From assembly GCA_032433765.1 (NCBI GenBank), contig JAVIAB010000046.1:60228888-60292887 (forward strand): DNA of 64,000 nt. The letters are read 5' to 3'. The notes under the pieces are model-generated. The model did no database searches. It was not told the DNA's origin and saw only the letters and a program-made list of their open reading frames with translations. The stretch is from Megaustenia siamemsis (taxonomy: Eukaryota; Mollusca; Gastropoda; Stylommatophora; Ariophantidae). The position numbers were made by a program, and so were the translations under genes. Below, in pieces: positions 57,795 through 64,000 of the stretch; the first letter of the stretch is position 1; each line of letters opens with the position of its first letter.

Positions 57795-60700
57795 GTGACT
57801 AGACGTCCCGATTTTTCCGGGACAGTTCGATCTTTTACTGTTTTTTCAACCTTTGTCCCGGATTTGTTACTGTCCCAAGTTTGTCCCGATTTTGGCCGAT
57901 TTTTTTGTTTTTGTCCCTGATTTGTTAAAATACATTAGTGACACAAACGTTTACCAATTTTGCCAATACGGTAAACATCTCTTCGACTTAAAAATATACA
58001 TTATTCCGTTGTTGTGTAGAAAATGTTTAAAAAGTTGAACTGGTTGTTCATTTGGCGAAACAATAACAGTAAAATGCGCTCAAAGTTTTAAATCTTGTAT
58101 ACAGAAACTGAAACTCAACTAGTAGCATCTTTTCGGCCACGGCACTTCATATTCTTGTATATTTATTGTGTTACTTTCGTTTACCGACGAACTAATTCTT
58201 TTTATTGTGTTGTTTAGTGATAGAGGTTATTGCATTCATTTTATTTTATTTGCATTGTGCCATTATTCAGTTACTTGACATTTTAATATTTAAGAACTTA
58301 TGTTATGCATATGGTGTAGTCATAGAAAATTATTATTTAAACTATAGTTAGTTTGTAAAGTTTGTAATTGTTGCAACAAATGACATCAAAACATGAATGC
58401 AGTTTCAATCAAGATTTACAAAAGGAATACCCCTATCAGTCGACATCAAAATACACTGTAAGATGCAGTATATGTGCCTCTGGGTTTTCGATGAACCATA
58501 GTTGACGTGGTGATATTAAGAGTAACATAAATAGCGCAAAACAAGAGGACCTTTCACTACCACTGCATCAAGCTCGTCGTAAACAACATTTTTTTTTCGA
58601 GCTCAACAGATTAGTGACAAAGAAGAACAATTAGCTGCTACAGAAGGTGCATTTGCCTATCATACAGTGATACACAATCATACATTTAGACTGTGGACTG
58701 CACATCAAAATTACTTCAGGTTACTTTAGAACCAAAATTTGCTTGTGCACGTACGAAAACAGAAGCCATTATTCGAAATGTGTTCACACCCCATGTTCAA
58801 AACTAGTTGAGATGTGACCTAGAAAACTCAACATTTGTTTCCATACTGACAGATGCCTCCAACCACAAGGAAATCAAGATTTTTCCTTTGCTTATCAGAT
58901 ACTTTTGATCACAATAAGGGACTGAAAGTTCATCATCATCATCGTGTGCCCTCTCCGCAACGAAAGTTGGCTACCATGGATCGCCATTCTACTCTGTTTC
59001 TTGCTTTGATGGTGCAGGCTGTCATAGATTGACTTGTCCATCTTTTGATGTTACTCGTGTTAGTCTTAGTCTGCCTCTGCCTCTTTTGCCGTGTATTTTT
59101 CCTTCCAATATTACTTTTAGTAGGCTGTTGTGTCTTTTAACATGCCCCCAAAATTTAATTTGTCTTGTCTTAATTGTGTTCAGCAGTTCTCTTTTTATTT
59201 TCAGTTGTTTTAAAACTTCATCGTTTGTTATCTTTTGTTTCCATCCAACTCTACCTATTCTTCTATAAATCCACATTTCAAAGGCTTCAATTTTCTGTTC
59301 TGTTTTCTTGTCTAATGTCCATGTTTCTGCACCATACAGGAATATTGAGAAGATGTAACATTTTGCCATTCTTAGTTTCAGCCCTGCTGATATTTGTTTT
59401 GTTGTTAGTATATTTTTCATGGCATTAAAATTACTTTTTGCCATACCTATTCTTTTGATTATTTCAGTTTTGCATTTTCCATCATTGGTTATATTGTGTC
59501 CCAGGTAGTTGTAACTCTGGACTGTCTCCAGATGTGTTCCCTCAACTGTGATATTTAATTGTAGGTCTTGAGAATTTTCTTTGTTTATGATCATAGTTTT
59601 AGTCTTTTTGATATTCATTTCTAGTCCATACTTTTTGCTTGTTATGTTTATCACATTAAGCAATTGTTGTAGGTCTTTAGGATTTTCTGCTAGTAGAACA
59701 GTATCATCAGCATATCTCAGGTTATTGATTATCTTTCCATTAATGTTTAGGCCTGGTATCTCTGAGATGTTTTTAAAGATTTGTTCAGTGTATAGATTGA
59801 ACAAGCTTGGTGATAGGATGCATCCTTGTCTTACTCCTCTTTTTATGTCCATGGGTGTAGAGTTCTCTATGTTATATCTTATTATTGCTGTTTGCTCCCA
59901 GTACAAATTACATATTAGTCGTATGTCTGCGTCGTCTAGATTTATATCCTTTAGGCAGTTTATAAGTTGGTTATGGTGTATTCTATCGAAAGCTTTGGTG
60001 TAGTCTATAAAGCAGGCATATATTGGTTTGTTTACTTCTGTGTACTTTTCAATCAATGTTCTCATGCTGAATATGGCTTCTTTTGTCCCACTGTTTTTCT
60101 TGAATCCAAATTGTTGCTCCTCTAATTCAGTATTGATTTTATTCTGAATCCTTCCCTGTATAACTTTTAGCAAAATTTTTGTTACCTGGCTCATTAAGCT
60201 TATTGTTCTGAAGTCACTGCATTCAACTGCACCATTCTTTTCAGGCAATGCAATGAAAATTGATGTTTTTAGATCGTTTGGTATGTATCCTGTATGGTAT
60301 ATGTCATTGCATATGTCTGTGATCACTTCGACGCCAAACTCTTCTAGAGCCTGTATCATCTCTATCTGTATATTGTCAGGCCCTGCTGCTTTTCCCTTTT
60401 TCATTGTTTTTATGGCTTTTCCTACTTCGGATTTCAGGATTTTATAGTTGTATGTACATTTTATGTCTGGCTTTTTGTCCCTTTCGTCATAAATAATTAT
60501 GTTATATATTCTTGCCATCTATCTATTATATCTTTGTTGTCTGATAGCATTCTTCCCTCTTTGTTTGCTATACATCCGATTCCTGCAGCTTTTTTGTCTT
60601 TATTCGTCATTCTCTTTATTTCTGTGTGCATCTCTCTTAGGTTTTGTATAAGGTCCTAACATTCCATGTAGCTATTTTTAATTCGTTCTTAATACGGTAG

Positions 60701-61945
60701 TTAGAATTTCTCTCCATGGCTTTCTTTGGATTGTTATGTAATAAGGCTCCAATCTCTTTCACGGTGGTCTGCCATTTTCGCCTTTCTTGTTCTGAAAATG
60801 CCTCATGTGTACCACACACTATGCTGTTTTCGCTTTCTGGGCCGTTGATTATAATCAACTGAATAACTGAATACCTGCTTTATATGTGCCTGTTTTATAA
60901 ACTACACCAAACCGATAACTGAAAGTTAAAATATTAGAATTGAAGTCATTGCCAGGAGAAACATCTGATATTGTTCATAGTTTTATTAATGACTGTCTAA
61001 CGGAAAAAAGGTTTAGAACGGAAAGTAGTTGCATTATGTGCAGACAACACAAATTCTAATTTTGGGGGCGCTGAAATGAAGGGAAAGCACAATGTTTTCA
61101 TAAAGCTGAAAGAAAACATTGGACATTGTTTGATTGGTGTTGGTTGTGCATGCCATATTTTCCACAACACTATTCGAGCAGCTGCAGATGTATTACCTAT
61201 TGATGTTGAGATGATTATTGCTAAAATTTATCTGCACTTCAAATCATACACAGTTAGAGTTGAAAGTCTCAAGGAGTTTTGTCAGTTTGTGGACACAGAC
61301 TTCCAGATGATTTTAGGTTATGCACAGACTAGGTGGCTTGCACTGCTGTCTGCTATTAAAATGGTTCTTCACATATTCCTGCCTTTAAAATCATATTTTC
61401 AGTCTCAAGACAGATGCCCAGTCTTTATACAGAAATTCTTTGAAAACCACCTGTCTGCAGCATGGCTTATTTTTGTTCACAGTCTTTCCATAAAGCTGTG
61501 CAGAAAGTAGAGGGGCAGGTGGTCACTGTTTTTGAAGTCATTGGCAACATCAACGTGTTGAGGACTATCTTGGAGTCTAAACTGGAATTAGGTTTCTTGC
61601 CATCAAGAGTTAAGCCAATTCTTGACAACCTGGAAATGGAAGGAATTCCACAGGATGATGTGAACAAGTCTAAAGCCAGTGTTTCTTCATTCTATGAAAC
61701 AGCTTTAAGTTATTTGAAAAATGGGCTGCAAATAATTTTCAAAACCTGAAGGCCTACAGCTGGGTAATGTTGAACCGTTTTGTAAGCCTATATTGTTAGA
61801 TGTTTTAATTAGTTTTACAATATATGTATTTTAATATATGTATTGTTCACGTGAAAAAGACGGAGGAAATGTTATTTTATTGATTGAAAATTTAAGTCAA
61901 ATTAATCCGTTCCGGATTAGGGTTTCAAAAATATGGCCACCTTAA
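57795..61945 (+). pseudogene. Dead hAT-like (ZBED/SCAND3-type) DNA transposon, interrupted by a LINE
   Basis: The left region (57808-57930) has clustered GTCCCGATTT-type motifs, as in hAT subterminal repeats. From ATG 58380 a BED-like zinc-finger start is readable (YTVRCSICASGFS, then MNHS and a stop where the finger continues). Then come QQISDKEEQLAATEGAFAYH and, after a frameshift, LEPKFACARTKTEAIIRNVF and STFVSILTDASNHKEIK, up to 58930. After a nested LINE, 60928-61749 continues with LELKSLPGETSDIVHSFI, CADNTNSNFGGA, GVGCACHIFHNTIRAAADVL, YTVRVESLKEFC and TRWLALLSAIK. The C-terminal dimerisation region is missing or unreadable. Several frameshifts and stops mean no active transposase. The element's exact ends are uncertain. 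Confidence 0.8.
58931..60917 (-). mobile_element. LINE family D copy, endonuclease-deleted, nested in the hAT element
   Basis: 10-bp duplications (ACTGAAAGTT) flank it at 58921-58930 and 60918-60927. The 3' end is an (ATG)n tail. From the 5' side it reads SENSIVCGTHEAFSEQERRK and KIATWNVRTLYKT, the first strand of an endonuclease. At about 60637 it then jumps to REMHTEIKRMTNKDKKAAG, so almost the whole endonuclease is deleted. A 498-codon frame (59022-60518) holds the RT: SDFRTISLMS at 101-110, FIDYTKAFD at 170-178, GVRQGC at 228-233, YADD at 269-272, then YNYLGH, LYGAETWTLDKK and FWGHVKRH. A frameshift near 59060 moves the final codons (WRSMVANF, then GEGT) out of frame. Confidence 0.9.
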
Positions 61946-61984
61946 TGTGATTCACCATCAACAATTTGGATGTATGAAGTTTGA

Positions 61985-63315
61985 CCAGGCATCAGGGGAA
62001 GCAATCGGGTCAGATAGACTTCGCGTAGAAATAGTGACGGGAGGGTCGGTTTATTGTCTAAATAGGCATAGAAATAGTGACGAGAGGCTCGGTTTATTGT
62101 CAGAATAGGCATAGAAATAGTGACGAGAGGCTCGGTTTATTGTCAGAATAGGCATAGAAATAGTGACGAGAGGCTCGGTTTATTGTCAGAATAGGCATAG
62201 AAATAGTGACGAGAGGCTCGGTTTATTGTCAGAATAGGCATAGAAATAGTGACGAGAGGCTCGGTTTATTGTCAGAATAGGCATAGAAATAGTGACGAGG
62301 GGCTCGGTTTATTGTCAGAATAGGCATAGAAATAGTGACGAGAGGCTCGGTTTATTGTCAGAATAGGGATAGAAATAGTGACGAGAGGCTCGGTTTATTG
62401 TCAGAATAGGCATAGAAATAGTGACGAGAGGCTCGGTTTATTGTCAGAATAGGCATAGAAATAGTGACGAGAGGCTCAGTTTATTGTCAGAATAGGCATA
62501 GAAATAGTGACGAGAGGCTTGGTTTATTGTCAGAATAGGCATAGAAATAGTGACGAGAGGCTTGGTTTATTGTCAGAATAGGGATAGAAATAGTGACGAG
62601 AGGCTCAGTTTATTGTCAGAATAGGCATAGAAATAGTGACGAGAGGCTTGGTTTATTGTCAGAATAGGGATAGAAATAGTGACGAGAGGCTCGGTTTATT
62701 GTCAGAATAGGCATAGAAATAGTGACGAGAGGCTCGGTTTATTGTCAGAATAGGCATAGAAATAGTGACGAGAGGGTCGGTTTATTGTCTAAATAGGCAT
62801 AGAAATAGTGACGAGAGGCTCGGTTTATTGTCAGAATAGGCATAGAAATAGTGACGAGAGGCTCGGTTTATTGTCAGAATAGGCATAGAAATAGTGACGA
62901 GAGGCTCGGTTTATTGTCAGAATAGGCATAGAAATAGTGACGAGAGGCTCGGTTTATTGTCAGAATAGGCATAGAAATAGTGACGAGAGGCTCGGTTTAT
63001 TGTCAGAATAGGCATAGAAATAGTGACGAGGGGCTCGGTTTATTGTCAGAATAGGCATAGAAATAGTGACGAGAGGCTCGGTTTATTGTCAGAATAGGCA
63101 TAGAAATAGTGACGAGAGGCTCGGTTTATTGTCAGAATAGGCATAGAAATAGTGACGAGAGGCTCGGTTTATTGTCAGAATAGGCATAGAAATAGTGACG
63201 AGGGGCTCGGTTTATTGTCAGAATAGGCATAGAAATAGTGACGAGAGGCTCGGTTTATTGTCAGAATAGGCATAGAAATAGTGACGAGAGGCTCGGTTTA
63301 TTGTCAGAATAGGGA
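61985..63315. repeat. 43-bp tandem array, about 31 copies
   Basis: The unit signature is TAGAAATAGTGACGAGAGGC with TCGGTTTATTGTCAGAATAG. It is very uniform, with rare GGGGC, CTTGG and TAGGGA variants in repeating order, so the array is recent. It directly follows the end of the hAT relic. Confidence 0.97.
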
Positions 63316-63400
63316 TGGGTCTTGTGTGCACAAAAATAATAGACTATTGAAGTCAGCTTGGTTTACAAAACAATTAGGAAAAGGAGGTACGGTGAGTTGA

Positions 63401-63536
63401 AAATGACAAATAATCAACAACAGAACAAAAAAACAAAGAACAATATATGGTCGAAGCAGGATCGAACCCGTACCATACCATTCGGACCACATATTGTTCT
63501 TTGTTTGTTGTTTCTGTTGTTGATTATTTGTCATTT
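63401..63536. mobile_element. 136-bp foldback element with tRNA B-box-like loop
   Basis: Arms 63401-63452 and 63485-63536 are reverse complements over 52 bp with four mismatches. The 32-bp loop reads, on the minus strand, ACGGGTTCGATCCTGC, which includes a B-box-like GGTTCGATCC. No A box is visible. The arm sequence and the following TTCCGAGTGCT resemble the foldback at 45021-45160. Confidence 0.82.
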
Positions 63537-63670
63537 GTTCCGAGTGCTGTAAACATAGCTCTTCCTCTGAGTTGATTCGCTGATTATCGAATCAGACGTT
63601 TCCCTCTCTATTAATACTCATCTATTATTATTTGTCTACAGTGATTATCATCATCATCATCATCAGAATC

Positions 63671-63871
63671 ATGATGACTTCCGTTTCAAAATGGTGGAAC
63701 GTTTCACGTTCTCTCGACCGCTGCAGACAATGCATGGGGGGTTTGATTAATTTCGGCTCTCTGATTGCAATTTTCTGTGTTGAAATCAAAATAATGTTCT
63801 ACTTAGCAAATCTGCGCGACGAAGTGGACAAATCTGCACCGGCGAGTACATACAGCAATGTTTCTTTTTGA
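63671..63871 (+). CDS. Small unidentified open frame with one hydrophobic segment
   Basis: ATG to TGA, 66 residues, in unique sequence of higher GC at the right window edge. It starts MMTSVSKWWNVSRSLDRC. A hydrophobic stretch (LINFGSLIAIFCVEIKIMF) could span a membrane, then ANLRDEVDKSAPAS. It is preceded by a (CAT)n run. No known family is recognised and chance is possible. Confidence 0.25.
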   Translation: MMTSVSKWWNVSRSLDRCRQCMGGLINFGSLIAIFCVEIKIMFYLANLRDEVDKSAPASTYSNVSF

Positions 63872-64000
63872 CAAGTCAAGTATTGTAACGGCGACCTTCA
63901 CCGTCTAGTGTTGACATGCGGTTTACGTCACAGTGAGTGCTATTCAATGGCCGACTTTGGGATTTTGGACGCAAGTTATTTACATGCTGAAACGCATTAA

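Overview
This is AT-rich eukaryotic DNA, almost certainly from a metazoan. There are no operons, ribosome binding sites or bacterial genes. Decayed non-LTR retrotransposons (LINEs), tRNA-derived SINEs and a hAT-like DNA transposon are scattered between long minisatellite arrays, and the few host-like coding segments are short pieces bounded by GT/AG splice signals. The mix of RTE-like LINEs with (GAT)n 3' tails, tRNA-SINEs and extreme minisatellite load would suit an invertebrate such as a mollusc. That placement is a guess, not read from a marker gene.

Layout. 0-6.3 kb is a mosaic of LINE fragments: an open 648-codon endonuclease/reverse transcriptase frame on the minus strand, a tRNA-SINE with clear target-site duplications, and a clean 150-bp exon at 3890-4039. 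6.3-14.4 kb holds four arrays with 68-, 31-, 17- and 31-bp units. 14.4-20 kb has a second SINE copy, dispersed repeats, a probable terminal coding exon (16957-17058), a 38-bp array and two LINE fragments. 20-33.5 kb is nearly continuous arrays with 47-, 48-, 50-, 35-, 35/36-, 29-, 32- and 63-bp units. 33.5-35.5 kb has LINE tails and unassigned sequence. 35.5-43.7 kb is a 47-bp satellite with higher-order structure and a tandem duplication of about 4.5 kb carrying a dead LINE. 43.7-50.3 kb holds a LINE 5' relic, a 42-bp array split by a foldback element, and a 35-bp array into which a LINE has inserted between 380-bp direct repeats. 50.3-57.4 kb is arrays, plus two exons of a possible small secreted protein. 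57.8-61.9 kb is a dead hAT-like transposon with a LINE nested inside it. 61.9-64 kb is a 43-bp array and a second foldback element.

My tally of array lengths is about 33 kb, roughly half of the window, in more than 20 arrays with nearly as many unrelated monomers. At least three of these arrays consist of tandem copies of a LINE's own coding sequence, with recognisable LINE sequence still next to the array. This link between retrotransposon debris and satellite birth is the most interesting general feature here. The second is a candidate 64-aa secreted protein whose two exons lie on either side of a 1.7-kb intron made mostly of repeats that each carry a splice-acceptor-like TTTTCAG. No RNA genes, CRISPR arrays or intact autonomous elements were found. 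Gene calls rest on splice-signal and reading-frame logic only, with no transcript or homology search.
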